Assembly: GCA_017649565.1 (NCBI GenBank)
Contig: JAGCGO010000119.1
Location: forward strand, 1 to 62,736
DNA: 62,736 nucleotides
Direction: 5' to 3'
From: Fibrobacter sp.
GTDB taxonomy: Bacteria; Fibrobacterota; Fibrobacteria; Fibrobacterales; Fibrobacteraceae
Shown one piece after another: positions 8,099 through 16,968 of the stretch (its first letter is position 1; every line of letters starts with the position of its first letter). The translations under genes and the position numbers were made by a program. A model generated the notes under the pieces. That model made no database searches and was not told the origin of the DNA. It worked only from the letters and a program-made list of their open reading frames with translations.

Positions 8099-10249
8099 AT
8101 GACTATCAAAAAATGGACATACGCAGTTGGCTTCACGGCGGGATTGGCGCTGGTGGCTTGTTCAGGTGAAAATGGTTCGGATGGTGCTCCGGGCGTAGAT
8201 GGCACGAGCTGTGTTGCCAAGGCGCTGGAGGACAGTTCCGGCTTCGAGATGTATTGCGGTGATGAGCTTATGGGCGTCATCAAGAATGGTGAAGCTGGTG
8301 CTGCTGGTAAGGATGGCTCGGATGGTAAAAACGGCACGGACGGCAAGAATACTGAAAATGGCAAGAATGCTGGAAGCGGCAAGGATGGTTCTTCTTGCAC
8401 CGTGAAGTCGTTTAAAGGCGGCTATAAGGTCCTTTGTGGTGGTGATTCTGTCGGTGTGCTCATGAATGGCGTTGACGGCGACAAGGGTGATGATGGCGAA
8501 AAAGGCAAGTCTGCCTACGAACTGGCTGTTGAGGCGGGGTTCAAGGGTGACTCTGCCGCTTGGATTGCCTCGCTGAAGGGCGATAAGGGTGATGATGGCG
8601 AAAAAGGCAAGTCCGCTTACGAACTGGCTGTCGAGGCGGGATTCGAGGGTGACTCCGCTGAGTGGGTTGCCTCGCTGAAGGGCGACCAGGGCGAATCCTG
8701 CACCTTGACCGACAATCACGATGGTACGGTGACTGTGGCTTGCGGTACAGTTAGTCCGATAACGATTTCCAAGGCAATGTGCGGAAAAACTGCGTATGAT
8801 CCAGCCGAAAAGTTCTGCGTTGGATTTGAAACTTATCCCTTGTGTGAGGAAAAGCAGAGGGTTTACGATCCGACAAAAGAGTTCTGCCGCGATGACGATA
8901 AAATCGAAACGCTTTGCAATGGAACACCTTTTGCATCGAATCAGAAATGTGAAGATGGTGTGATTCTTACGCGTTGTGGGGCTACTGGTGATACATACTA
9001 TGATTCAACAAAGGCGCAGTGCATCCATAGTGTGAATTTTGACGATAAGGACTTGGTGTTTGGTAAAGTGAAAGGCGGAACGCAAAGTAATGTTGATGAA
9101 ACTTTGCTGATCGTTGATGGAACTAGTTCGAAACTTGCTCATTATTGTGGGTCAATCGATGCGATTTGCTTTGGGACCGTTTGCAATACTTACGAAGCAG
9201 GTATGAATACGATTGTTTCAACAGATGCGGTAAGTTATATTTATCTCTATGAGGCTGAAGCCTCGAAACTGTACAAGACGGTTTCTCAATCTGAAAATTT
9301 CTATGACCCTGAAACACAATTCTGTTATATTCCTGAAGGTAAGAGCCGCTTAGATGGTGCTATTGTTGAAAAGTGTAATGGCACAACCTACGATACCACG
9401 ACTCATTTCTGTGAAAATAACGTCCTTATAGAAAAGTGTGAAGGTCGTTCTTATGTCACTACGGATGAATTCTGTGTAAATGATAAGCTCTATGAAATTT
9501 GTAGTGGACAGACATACGATCCTGAGACGCATTTCTGCCTTTATTCGGAGATAACAGAAAAATGTGGTGGAGGAACCTATACAGTATCTCAATTCTGTTA
9601 TAAAAATCAGATTTATGATAAATGTAATTCGCTCTCGTATGGCACTAATCCTGCGTTGAATGCTCCTACCGAATATGATCCGGAACAGAGTTTCTGCAGT
9701 GCCTATGGTTCTAGCCTTTACGAAGGCCATTATATTTATAAGTATACTGTGATTGGCGAAGGTGAAAATGCTCAAACATGGATGGCTCGCGATGCTTATT
9801 ATAGAGGCGTTTCGTATGTTGAGGCTGATCCCAAAAAGAACTTTTATGCCCATTATACATTCGAAAATGCCGCATCGGCTTGTCCTACAGGCTGGCATCT
9901 GCCCTCTGAAGAAGAATTCAATACTTTGATTTCGGTAGTGGGCGATGCACAGAAATTGACAGAACGTGGTTGGAAATATGTTTCAAATGGCACGACTTAT
10001 GCTGTCAGCTATAATGTTACGAATGAATATGGTTTTTCTGCACTCCCAACTGGATATAGCTCAAAAGCGGCAAATGCTGAGAAGTTCACTACGACTATGG
10101 ACGGAACATGTGCTTATTATTGGTTGAGTAATGGAAAATACGTGGCGTTGACGACTTCAGGTCATTCCTACGTTTCGCATGCCATAAAATCGGCTCCGTC
10201 ATCGCCTACTTATGCATTCTCTGTCCGTTGCGTCAAGGATGCTGAATAA
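8099..10249 (+). CDS. lipoprotein with collagen-like repeats, Cys-repeat region and Fibrobacter major paralogous domain
   Basis: A 716-residue lipoprotein with lipobox LVAC at about residue 21. Residues about 23-105 are Gly-X-Y-rich, collagen-like (DGSDGKNGTDGKN). Next come two nearly identical 34-residue units (about 127-194), each starting GDKGDDGEKGKSAYELAVEA. A Cys-rich region (about 220-540) repeats the pattern C-x-G-x-x-Y-D-x4-F-C followed by a short spacer and another Cys, about seven times. The C-terminal domain (about 550-716), with WMARDAYY, CPTGWHLPSEEEF and a final FSVRCVKD, matches the Fibrobacter succinogenes major paralogous domain (TIGR02145). The start follows a good AGGAG site. 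It is probably an outer-membrane surface lipoprotein; its ligand is unknown. Confidence 0.88.
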   Translation: MTIKKWTYAVGFTAGLALVACSGENGSDGAPGVDGTSCVAKALEDSSGFEMYCGDELMGVIKNGEAGAAGKDGSDGKNGTDGKNTENGKNAGSGKDGSSCTVKSFKGGYKVLCGGDSVGVLMNGVDGDKGDDGEKGKSAYELAVEAGFKGDSAAWIASLKGDKGDDGEKGKSAYELAVEAGFEGDSAEWVASLKGDQGESCTLTDNHDGTVTVACGTVSPITISKAMCGKTAYDPAEKFCVGFETYPLCEEKQRVYDPTKEFCRDDDKIETLCNGTPFASNQKCEDGVILTRCGATGDTYYDSTKAQCIHSVNFDDKDLVFGKVKGGTQSNVDETLLIVDGTSSKLAHYCGSIDAICFGTVCNTYEAGMNTIVSTDAVSYIYLYEAEASKLYKTVSQSENFYDPETQFCYIPEGKSRLDGAIVEKCNGTTYDTTTHFCENNVLIEKCEGRSYVTTDEFCVNDKLYEICSGQTYDPETHFCLYSEITEKCGGGTYTVSQFCYKNQIYDKCNSLSYGTNPALNAPTEYDPEQSFCSAYGSSLYEGHYIYKYTVIGEGENAQTWMARDAYYRGVSYVEADPKKNFYAHYTFENAASACPTGWHLPSEEEFNTLISVVGDAQKLTERGWKYVSNGTTYAVSYNVTNEYGFSALPTGYSSKAANAEKFTTTMDGTCAYYWLSNGKYVALTTSGHSYVSHAIKSAPSSPTYAFSVRCVKDAE
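8476..8679 (+). repeat. two tandem 102-bp coding repeats
   Basis: Two in-frame, adjacent 102-bp units (8476-8577, 8578-8679) encode 34-residue copies differing at only a few positions (KGDSAAWIA versus EGDSAEWVA). A third unit begins as GDQGES and then stops. Unequal crossing-over could change the copy number without shifting the frame. Confidence 0.9.
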
Positions 10250-10283
10250 TCCTCTAACTTAAAGACAAAACAAATTTTTAAGG

Positions 10284-10312
10284 CGGACCGGTTAACCCCG
10301 GCCCGTTTTTTT
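10284..10312 (+). terminator. terminator of the collagen-like lipoprotein gene
   Basis: GG(A)CCGG pairs with CCGGCC around a short TTAACC loop and is followed by seven T residues, 35 bases after the stop codon. Confidence 0.7.
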
Positions 10313-10329
10313 AGGGTTAGGGGTTAAGG

Positions 10330-10440
10330 AAGTAGACAGTAGGAAGTAGACAGTAGGAAGTGGTTAGTAAACAGTGGTTGGTGGTTAAGGAAAACTTGTC
10401 ATTGCGAGGGGTGAAAACCCCGAAGCAATCTTTAGGTATG
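10330..10440 (+). repeat. dispersed intergenic repeat, copy 2
   Basis: Second copy of the element at 7750-7848. It carries two tandem copies of the 15-mer AGTAGACAGTAGGAA where the first copy has one. The internal palindrome here is TTGCGAGGGGTGAAAACCCC, followed by GAAGCAA. Confidence 0.85.
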
Positions 10441-10600
10441 AGGTCGGGGCTAAAGCCCCTTTGAGCAGTCAGCGATGAGTAGTAAAACTAACGAAACTAT
10501 ACCTCACTGCTCGTGCCTCGAGCCTGGAACCTCATACCTCACTACTCGAGCCTCGTACCTTAAAGCAATCTTTTCCAGTCACCTGAAAGGTATCGTTTTT

Positions 10601-10855
10601 TACGCCGGGGCGTATAAAATCACCAAAAACGTGCGATTTATATGCCCAAAAATCGTTTTTCATCACGAACTAAAGGCTAAGACGGTATCATGGGGCGTAT
10701 AAATTGATCTCTGGGTATCCATTTATATGCCCCTCAGTAGCAAATTCTGAATTTACGGCACATACAAAGTAGCAAAAGCACGTATAAATCAACTGAAAAG
10801 AGTTTTTTTATACGCCCCTCATTAGAAAAATAGGCTCGAGTAAGCCATTAGCAAC
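10601..10855 (+). repeat. three-unit palindromic array with exact 85-bp period
   Basis: Each unit contains a left arm (GGGGCGTATAAA in units 1 and 2, GCACGTATAAAT in unit 3) and a right arm of the inverse kind (ATTTATATGCCC, ATTTATATGCCCC, TTTATACGCCCC). The CGTATAAA cores start at 10611, 10696 and 10781. The right-arm TATGCCC/TACGCCC cores start at 10641, 10726 and 10811. Both series are spaced exactly 85 bp. The arms can pair as hairpins (12-13 bp with G-U in units 1 and 2). DNA between the arms is not conserved, except that units 2 and 3 share GCCCCTCA plus flanking AG-A-rich bases. No protein is encoded. Confidence 0.8.
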
Positions 10856-10934
10856 ATAACTTCCGCAACCCGTTACCTCATCGCTCGAGCCTCGTTTTTT
10901 TTGTTATTTTAAGAAGAGTTGAAGGAGAAGGGAC

Positions 10935-13900
10935 ATGACTTCAAGATTTTCATTCGTTGTTTCTGCGGCACTCCTTGCCGCCACCGCCGCCACCGCGGCA
11001 ACCATCACTCCCCAACAGCCGACACTGTCAGATGGCTGTTACCAGATTTCGACGGCAGAGGAACTCTACGGCTTTGCCGAAATCGTAAACGGACACGATT
11101 CTATTGCGGCGAACAGTTCTGCTTGCGGCATGCTTCTGAATGATATCGTCGTGAACGACAGTGTCTTGAATAGGTGGGCCTGGGCTGGTAGCGATGGTGC
11201 CGATTCCCTGGCCGTATGGGAACCGATAAAGGATTTTTCGGGAACATTCAACGGTAATGGGCATGTTATTTCGGGACTTTACTCTGACAATAGTTCTGGC
11301 CTCTTTGAATCTATTGTCTCGCCAAGCGAACATATTGTCGTTGTCAGGGATTTGGGAATAGTTGATTCGTATTTTTCGGCAATAGGCGTAGCAGGTGTTC
11401 TTGCAGAATCCGTTTCTGGTGATGGAGAAACCCAAATAACTAATTTCTATTCGCTGTCTACCCTTGAAGTCATAAGGAGCAAATATAATCGTGTTCCATC
11501 TGTTGGCGGCGTTGTCGGCCATGTAAGCGATTTTACGGCATTGACCTTGACAAACTGCTATAGTGCGGGGAATCTTGTAGATAGCGAAAGTGAATATTAT
11601 TCCAAACTACTGGGTTATACGGACCATCGGAATGAATCAATCAAGGTCAACAACTGTTATGTACTGAAAAGGGGTTCAAGTGATTATGGAATTCTAGTAG
11701 ATTCTACCGAATTCCGTAATGGTGCGGTGGCATTTCTCCTGAGAGAAAATGAGGATGGCGCTATTTGGGGGCAGGATGTTGGCACGGATCGCTATCCGAA
11801 TTTTTCGGGAGAACTCAAGAATTCTATTGCGGCTAGGTACAATGTCACGTTCCATACTTTCGATGGCGATACGGCAAAATATTTTGATAATTATGTCGTA
11901 GGCTTCAGCGTGACGCTTCCTAAGGGAACGTCCAAGGAAAACCTGATTTTTGGTGGCTGGTATAGGGACGCCGAATTCAGCGGGGAAAACGACACGGCGA
12001 TTTCCAATACGACGACGGGCGATCTTGAATACTGGGCGAGAATGTATAACCGGTACAAGTTAACCTACCATCCCAACGGAGGCACGAGGCCGTCTGGTTC
12101 TTATTATGCATGCGGCAATCCTACTGCGCACTTTCAAGATGCGATCCTTGTGAAGGATTCTGTAGATTGCTATCTAGGAGGCATTGGCGAATCTCTTTCT
12201 CGTAGTTATTATCGTGATAGCAGTATCTTTTTGGGCTGGTACGACAACGAAGAGCTGACGGGAAATCCTATTGATTCTATCACTCCAGATGAAACGGGTG
12301 ACAAGGATTTCTATGCGAAGTGGTTTGAATACAAGAGACCGTCGATAGATCCTGCGGACAGCTGCTACGTGATTTCAGATGCCGAGGAACTTTATGGATT
12401 TTCGGCACTTGTGGACGGCTCGTTTGCCTCAGGAAAATACAATGAGGACGAACGCCTGGCTAGTGCTTGTGGCAAGCTTACGAAGGATATCGTTGTCAAC
12501 AAGAACGTCTTGAAGAGTGACGGTACGCTTGATAGCGCAAGGATGCATGAATTTCTGCCATGGAATCCAATTGCATTTTACAAGGGCTATTTCGATGGTC
12601 AGGGACACACCATTTCTGGGATTTATATGGAAGGTTCCGGCGGGGTGTTTTATGATGCCAATCCCAGGTATGCCATGAAATATATCACTATCCGTAATTT
12701 AAAGGTCAAGGACTCTTTCATTTCACATGATTATGACGCTGGCGGAATTATTTGCAGCCATACTAATTCCACGACAAATATCGAAATTGAAAATACGCAT
12801 TTCGATGGCACTATTTATGTAAGGGGAGGAATTGCTGGTGGTCTAGTTTCGGAAGCGCATAACTTGCTGATTATAAGAAACAGCAGTCATCGGGGAATCA
12901 TTCATGCCATATCAACAGATGTTGGTGGTATTGTTGGTCACGCTGACGAGTTTACAGCTCTTGTGCAGAATTACAATGAAGGCAGCATTGTCATCGAGAG
13001 ACCCCCTGTAGAAGGGTTTGTCGCCATAGGACCTGTCGGAGGACTGGTAGGGGAAGTGGCGGGCAACTTCTTCATTGCGAATAATTACAATGTCGCCGAC
13101 ATAGAAACTAAGGGCAGATACGGTGGCCTGATCGGGGCCTATTATGTAGGTAATATGGGAAAGTGTTTATATGAAACATGTAGGCCTGACCGCTCATTTG
13201 TCCTTAACAATTACAGCAAGGGCCAGATTAGCGGCGACTGGCCTTCAAAAATGTATGATTCGGACGTCACTTTTGAAAATAACTTCTATTTGGACGGAAC
13301 GCTGCCTGAAGACAGTATCGGTACTCCTGTCCAGGCGGAGGCTTTTAAAGATGGAACCGTGGCAAGGGCGCTGCATGACTATGTACTAAAGGATTCCGCC
13401 GGTGCAGAGGTTGCGGGCGGTGTTCGGGGTGACAACTGGATTCAGGGCGATGAGTATCCTGTATTCTCAGCCGATGAAATGCAGTATCTTGTTCTGCTTT
13501 ATGTGACCGGGCATATCGAATTACCGAGCAATGTCCTGTTCCATACGCCCGGACAGGTACTGTCGTTGCCGACGCCTTCGAAATCGGGTTATTCCTTTGC
13601 GGGCTGGAAATGGGGTAATGACATTGTGACTGAAATTCCTGCGACAGTATCCGAGGACTTGTCTGTATCGGCGAGATGGACGGCTACCCCGAGCAGTTCC
13701 AGCGTTGCGTCAAGCAGTTCGGAACCCCCGGTATCGTCCAGTTCCAGCATCTCTTCCAGTAGCTCCGCGAAGCCCGCTTCCAGCAGCGTGAAGTCGAGCT
13801 CCAGCTCCGCAAAGGTCAATACCAGTTCCAGCAGCGCAAAGAGCAGCAGTTCTGCTAAGTCCAGCTCCAGCAAAGGCAAGAATGCGATTGTCTCCGCTGC

Positions 13901-14111
13901 CCAGGTTCCGCAGTTCATGCTCACGGCTACGGGCCGCGATATCCAGGTGTCGGGTGCCCGCGTGGGTTCTGTCTATGCTGTGCTCGACATGCAGGGCCGC
14001 GTGATGCAGGCTGGATACGTCAACTCCGCAAACTTCAACCTGGCCATGGACCGTGCCGGTACCTACCTGGTGCGCATTGGCAACCAGACGCAGACGGTGA
14101 AAGTCAAGTAA
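10935..14111 (+). CDS. secreted repeat protein with GLUG-like and Listeria-Bacteroides repeats and C-terminal sorting-like domain
   Basis: A 1058-residue secreted protein with a signal peptide ending near the Ala-rich AATAATAATI. Two homologous halves each begin with a CYxIS(T/D)AEELYGF motif (about residues 35 and 475). They continue with FNGNGHVISGLY / FDGQGHTISGIY and VGGIVGH-type turns, typical of GLUG-motif beta-helices. InlB/Flg_new-type repeats (FGGWYRDAEF, FLGWYDNEEL, GYSFAGWKWG) lie near 330, 425 and 885. A Ser-rich linker (about 915-985) leads to a C-terminal domain ending GTYLVRIGNQTQTVKVK, which looks like a secretion/anchoring domain. The AGGAGAAGG site supports the start. Surface location and adhesion are inferences. 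Confidence 0.85.
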   Translation: MTSRFSFVVSAALLAATAATAATITPQQPTLSDGCYQISTAEELYGFAEIVNGHDSIAANSSACGMLLNDIVVNDSVLNRWAWAGSDGADSLAVWEPIKDFSGTFNGNGHVISGLYSDNSSGLFESIVSPSEHIVVVRDLGIVDSYFSAIGVAGVLAESVSGDGETQITNFYSLSTLEVIRSKYNRVPSVGGVVGHVSDFTALTLTNCYSAGNLVDSESEYYSKLLGYTDHRNESIKVNNCYVLKRGSSDYGILVDSTEFRNGAVAFLLRENEDGAIWGQDVGTDRYPNFSGELKNSIAARYNVTFHTFDGDTAKYFDNYVVGFSVTLPKGTSKENLIFGGWYRDAEFSGENDTAISNTTTGDLEYWARMYNRYKLTYHPNGGTRPSGSYYACGNPTAHFQDAILVKDSVDCYLGGIGESLSRSYYRDSSIFLGWYDNEELTGNPIDSITPDETGDKDFYAKWFEYKRPSIDPADSCYVISDAEELYGFSALVDGSFASGKYNEDERLASACGKLTKDIVVNKNVLKSDGTLDSARMHEFLPWNPIAFYKGYFDGQGHTISGIYMEGSGGVFYDANPRYAMKYITIRNLKVKDSFISHDYDAGGIICSHTNSTTNIEIENTHFDGTIYVRGGIAGGLVSEAHNLLIIRNSSHRGIIHAISTDVGGIVGHADEFTALVQNYNEGSIVIERPPVEGFVAIGPVGGLVGEVAGNFFIANNYNVADIETKGRYGGLIGAYYVGNMGKCLYETCRPDRSFVLNNYSKGQISGDWPSKMYDSDVTFENNFYLDGTLPEDSIGTPVQAEAFKDGTVARALHDYVLKDSAGAEVAGGVRGDNWIQGDEYPVFSADEMQYLVLLYVTGHIELPSNVLFHTPGQVLSLPTPSKSGYSFAGWKWGNDIVTEIPATVSEDLSVSARWTATPSSSSVASSSSEPPVSSSSSISSSSSAKPASSSVKSSSSSAKVNTSSSSAKSSSSAKSSSSKGKNAIVSAAQVPQFMLTATGRDIQVSGARVGSVYAVLDMQGRVMQAGYVNSANFNLAMDRAGTYLVRIGNQTQTVKVK

Positions 14112-14160
14112 ATTCGGCAAATTTTGCGAATTACGGGGCAAGGCGAAAGCTTTGCCCCTT
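13956..14160 (+). repeat. 205-bp direct repeat, copy 1 (C-terminal domain plus terminator)
   Basis: The last 156 coding bases, the stop and the terminator of the 10935 gene are almost identical to 16530-16734 at the end of the next secreted-protein gene. From about 13980 on I count only three or four differences (for example CAG/CTG and GGC/GAC). The non-coding segment after the stop is as conserved as the coding part. Confidence 0.92.
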
Positions 14161-14165
14161 TTTTG
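14132..14165 (+). terminator. terminator after the 10935 gene
   Basis: GGGGCAAGGC pairs with GCTTTGCCCC around GAAA, followed by six T residues. The same structure follows the 14337 gene. Confidence 0.9.
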
Positions 14166-14336
14166 TTTTTAAAAAGAATTTGGGGATCAAACTCAATGCT
14201 CATAGCTCAGTAAAGATTTTTTATCGGAATATGGCGAAACGTTTTCTGTTTATTTTCTTATATTTTGGTTACAAAATCAATAATGGGTAGGGGGTTTAAT
14301 GCCCCTTTTTTTTTGGCCTCGCCAAAAGGAGCAAAA

Positions 14337-16685
14337 ATGAAACGAACGATAATGGCCGTTTTCTTCTGCCTGCTATGTGCAGGAGCGCTGTCATCTACTA
14401 TGGCGCAGCCGTTTATCCCTTCGAGCATCTTTCCCACGGATCGCCCGACTGTTACGGAAAGGTACAATTTTAAGGATTCTACGCAACAATTTTCCGTACA
14501 TGTCGGTAATAGAAGCAATGGCTATTCTTCATCTTATGAAGTGCAGTACCGGAGGCATACTTACAAGGGTGTTCTTGAATGGCAGAAAGCTAAGTTCGTA
14601 GTGGATACAACAGTGAGCGCCAGTGGTTGCAAATCGACTTCTGACACGCTATATGTGACTTGTGGTCCGAAGGGAGATTTCGAAGCACGCTTTATAATTC
14701 GTAAATCGCAGTTCAAGCAGGATGGAATTCTTGATTCCGCTGTTGATTTGAGAGTTGTTGGCACCCTTCATTATAATGGCAATACACAAACTTTAACAGA
14801 GGAATCCAACGTTTTGACTTTGGTCATGTACCGCAGGCTCACAGTCGGTATCGAAGGTGTGGGAAAAATCGAGGTGAACTATCCGGATCCGGATGACAGC
14901 AACGGCAAGCGAGTGTCCTACAGTAGTGAAAAGTATCCCTTCCAGCAATTTTTCCTGATGAATCACGATCCGATTACGATCTACACCACTAAGACGAATT
15001 CCTGTTATGAATTTTCGAAATGGGTACATGAAAAAGATGGTTCAGTCGTTTGGCAGGCATCAGCGTTTGATGACTTGAATTTGGTTTCGGATTCGGGTTT
15101 TGTTGCGGTATTTGAACCCACGTGCATTCATTTTCTTGTCAAATCTGGTGAAATGGGGCAAGTTTCGGGTAAAACCAGGGGTGGAAAAGCGCTGACATCG
15201 TTGGATACGACGCTCCAGGTGAATACGACTTACATTTTCACGGCGACACCGGACGAAAAAGCTGCTTTCAAGTGCTGGACGAAATTGGACGATACGGTGT
15301 GTGTTTCTAAGGATAACCCGATTAATGTAAGGTCGGCGCAAGATACGAGTCTTATGGCGAGGTTTATCCCGCTACCGCCAAAGGTCACGCTTGCCAATGT
15401 GGATGACGACACATCTTCAATGTTCGACCATGTTTTCGGACGGACGTCTTTGAATTTTGCGGGCAAAGTATCCGGAGTTGCCACAAAGTCGGTAGAAATT
15501 TATCTCCAGTACAGCATGGGTGACGGTTGGGAAGATACAGAGACTCAATATGGAGTTTTCCCCGATGACAATGATATTGGTGTCAATTTTGAAATAGATA
15601 AGGAAGCCAATACGATAATTGAGTCGGGTTCGATAAAGAATACGTTAGGTGTTTTTAAAAGTATTAGGAGGAAAACGTGGTTCCGTATATGTGCGAAGTA
15701 TTCGTTCCACAATGTCGGGAAAGCGTGTTCGGATTCTGTAGTTATCCAGTGGAAACAGCCCGTGATATTTGAGTCGGCTTCTGGGGAGGTCATCTACGAT
15801 GCGATCGAAGATATAGGTGTTAAAAATAAGCTGCCTACTGACAGATCCAAGTTGGCGCTGCCACGGGAGACGGATACGACCCGATACAGTTATCATTGGG
15901 AATCGAATGACGGAGAAAAGATAGAATCGAAAACAACCTATGTTACTTCGGAGGATACAATACATTACCATGTCGTTGCCGACGACATCACGTTCCGCGT
16001 CCGTTATCTGGATTACAAGGGGAATGTGTACAAGACGGATTGGCTTGATTCGAATACGACTATAAAAGATGCCCCGAAGCCGAATACGTTGCAGGATGCC
16101 GCATACTGGATTCGTGCCGTTGGCGGGAGCAGGGATTTGCCGCTCGTGCTCGATGGCCCTGCGGATATCCATGCCGCTTACGATTACAAGGTCCGATTCC
16201 TCGATTACGACGGGAATGAACTGTCCGAGGGATTTGTCAGCTACGGCAAGGCGGCCACGCCGCCCGAAAAGGAACCGACCCGTGATGGTTACGTATTTGA
16301 TGGCTGGGATAAGAAATTCAATAAGGTTACCGATACCATGACGGTCACGGCTACTTATAAGAAGGCCAAGGCAACGTCCAGCAGTTCCTCTGCAAAGGCG
16401 AAGTCCAGCTCTAGCAAGAAGAGTGGCAAGTCCAGCAGCAGCAAGGGTGGCAAGAACGCCATTGCCGCCGCAGGTCAGGTTCCGCAGTTCACGCTGTTTG
16501 CTATTGACCGTAGCCTTCTGGTCACCGGGGCCCGCGTGGGTTCTGCTTACGCCGTGCTCGACATGCAGGGCCGCGTGATGCTGGCTGGATACGTCAACTC
16601 CGCAAACTTCAACCTGGCCATGGACCGTGCCGGTACCTACCTGGTGCGCATTGACAACCAGACGCAGACGGTGAAAGTCAAGTAA
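14337..16685 (+). CDS. secreted protein with Listeria-Bacteroides-type repeats and the shared C-terminal domain
   Basis: The reading frame opens at a TTG at 14265, but the ATG at 14337 is chosen because AAAAGGAG lies just upstream and gives a clean signal peptide (MKRTIMAVFFCLLCAGALSS). The mature 760-residue protein is beta-rich. It contains bacterial-repeat-like modules (GVGKIEVNYPDPDD, SGEMGQVSGKTRGGK, FTATPDEKAAFKCWT, about 190-350) and two InlB/Flg_new-type repeats (RYLDYKGNVY, then VRFLDYDGNEL...GYVFDGWDKKF, about 560-680). A Ser/Lys linker (about 690-715) precedes the C-terminal domain, which is nearly identical at DNA level to that of the preceding gene. It is probably exported by the same route to the surface. 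Its ligand is unknown. Confidence 0.85.
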   Translation: MKRTIMAVFFCLLCAGALSSTMAQPFIPSSIFPTDRPTVTERYNFKDSTQQFSVHVGNRSNGYSSSYEVQYRRHTYKGVLEWQKAKFVVDTTVSASGCKSTSDTLYVTCGPKGDFEARFIIRKSQFKQDGILDSAVDLRVVGTLHYNGNTQTLTEESNVLTLVMYRRLTVGIEGVGKIEVNYPDPDDSNGKRVSYSSEKYPFQQFFLMNHDPITIYTTKTNSCYEFSKWVHEKDGSVVWQASAFDDLNLVSDSGFVAVFEPTCIHFLVKSGEMGQVSGKTRGGKALTSLDTTLQVNTTYIFTATPDEKAAFKCWTKLDDTVCVSKDNPINVRSAQDTSLMARFIPLPPKVTLANVDDDTSSMFDHVFGRTSLNFAGKVSGVATKSVEIYLQYSMGDGWEDTETQYGVFPDDNDIGVNFEIDKEANTIIESGSIKNTLGVFKSIRRKTWFRICAKYSFHNVGKACSDSVVIQWKQPVIFESASGEVIYDAIEDIGVKNKLPTDRSKLALPRETDTTRYSYHWESNDGEKIESKTTYVTSEDTIHYHVVADDITFRVRYLDYKGNVYKTDWLDSNTTIKDAPKPNTLQDAAYWIRAVGGSRDLPLVLDGPADIHAAYDYKVRFLDYDGNELSEGFVSYGKAATPPEKEPTRDGYVFDGWDKKFNKVTDTMTVTATYKKAKATSSSSSAKAKSSSSKKSGKSSSSKGGKNAIAAAGQVPQFTLFAIDRSLLVTGARVGSAYAVLDMQGRVMLAGYVNSANFNLAMDRAGTYLVRIDNQTQTVKVK

Positions 16686-16734
16686 ATTCGGCAAATTTTG
16701 CGAATTACGGGGCAAGGCGAAAGCTTTGCCTCTT
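16530..16734 (+). repeat. 205-bp direct repeat, copy 2
   Basis: Near-identical partner of 13956-14160, spanning the C-terminal domain, stop codon and terminator. The sharp left border of identity falls inside the coding region, pointing to recent duplication or gene conversion of this 3' module. Confidence 0.92.
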
Positions 16735-16738
16735 TTTT
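16706..16738 (+). terminator. terminator after the 14337 gene
   Basis: GGGCAAGGC pairs with GCTTTGCCT around GAAA and is followed by seven T residues; it is the copy of the terminator at 14132. Beyond it, 16741-16968 has a GTTAGGGGTTAGAATTTAG repeat word, a CGGTTTCGCCG hairpin and several DnaA-box-like words, but no gene. Confidence 0.85.
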
Positions 16739-16968
16739 TAAAAGAGGTTAGGGGTTAGAATTTAGAGACTAGGGAAAAATATCTCGGTTTCGCCGTCTGT
16801 TGTGGACAATTTGCTGTTTTTTCCCGATTTCACCTTATCCTTTGATTGCAACTCTTTGAGTGTCAACAACTTTTTTTTGTGACGCCATAGGATATCATCT
16901 TGTGGATAGAGTGTTGATAAATGTTGAAGGTGTGAATAGACGTTGAAGTTTTGTACTTCGCGCCGCTT

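Larger units (their letters stand above)
10250..10934. other. 685-bp intergenic region with repeats
   Basis: No gene is supported. In order it holds a terminator (10284-10312), repeat copy 2 (10330-10440), degenerate CTCACTGCTCGTGCCTCGAGCC-like words (10500-10560, recurring at 10870-10895), the 85-bp palindromic array (10601-10855), and the AGGAGAAGG ribosome site for the gene at 10935. The small ORF at 10475-10702 overlaps repeat words and has no coding character. Confidence 0.7.

Noticed and set aside
10475..10702. 75-residue ORF
   Set aside because: It consists of intergenic repeat words and the first palindromic unit; no ribosome site or coding pattern.
10601..10855. CRISPR array
   Set aside because: The repeated parts are two separated inverse arms rather than one direct repeat, there are only three units, and no cas gene is in the window.
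16741..16968. Chromosome origin
   Set aside because: A few DnaA-box-like words but no AT-rich unwinding region of clear size and no dnaA, dnaN, gidA or parAB nearby.
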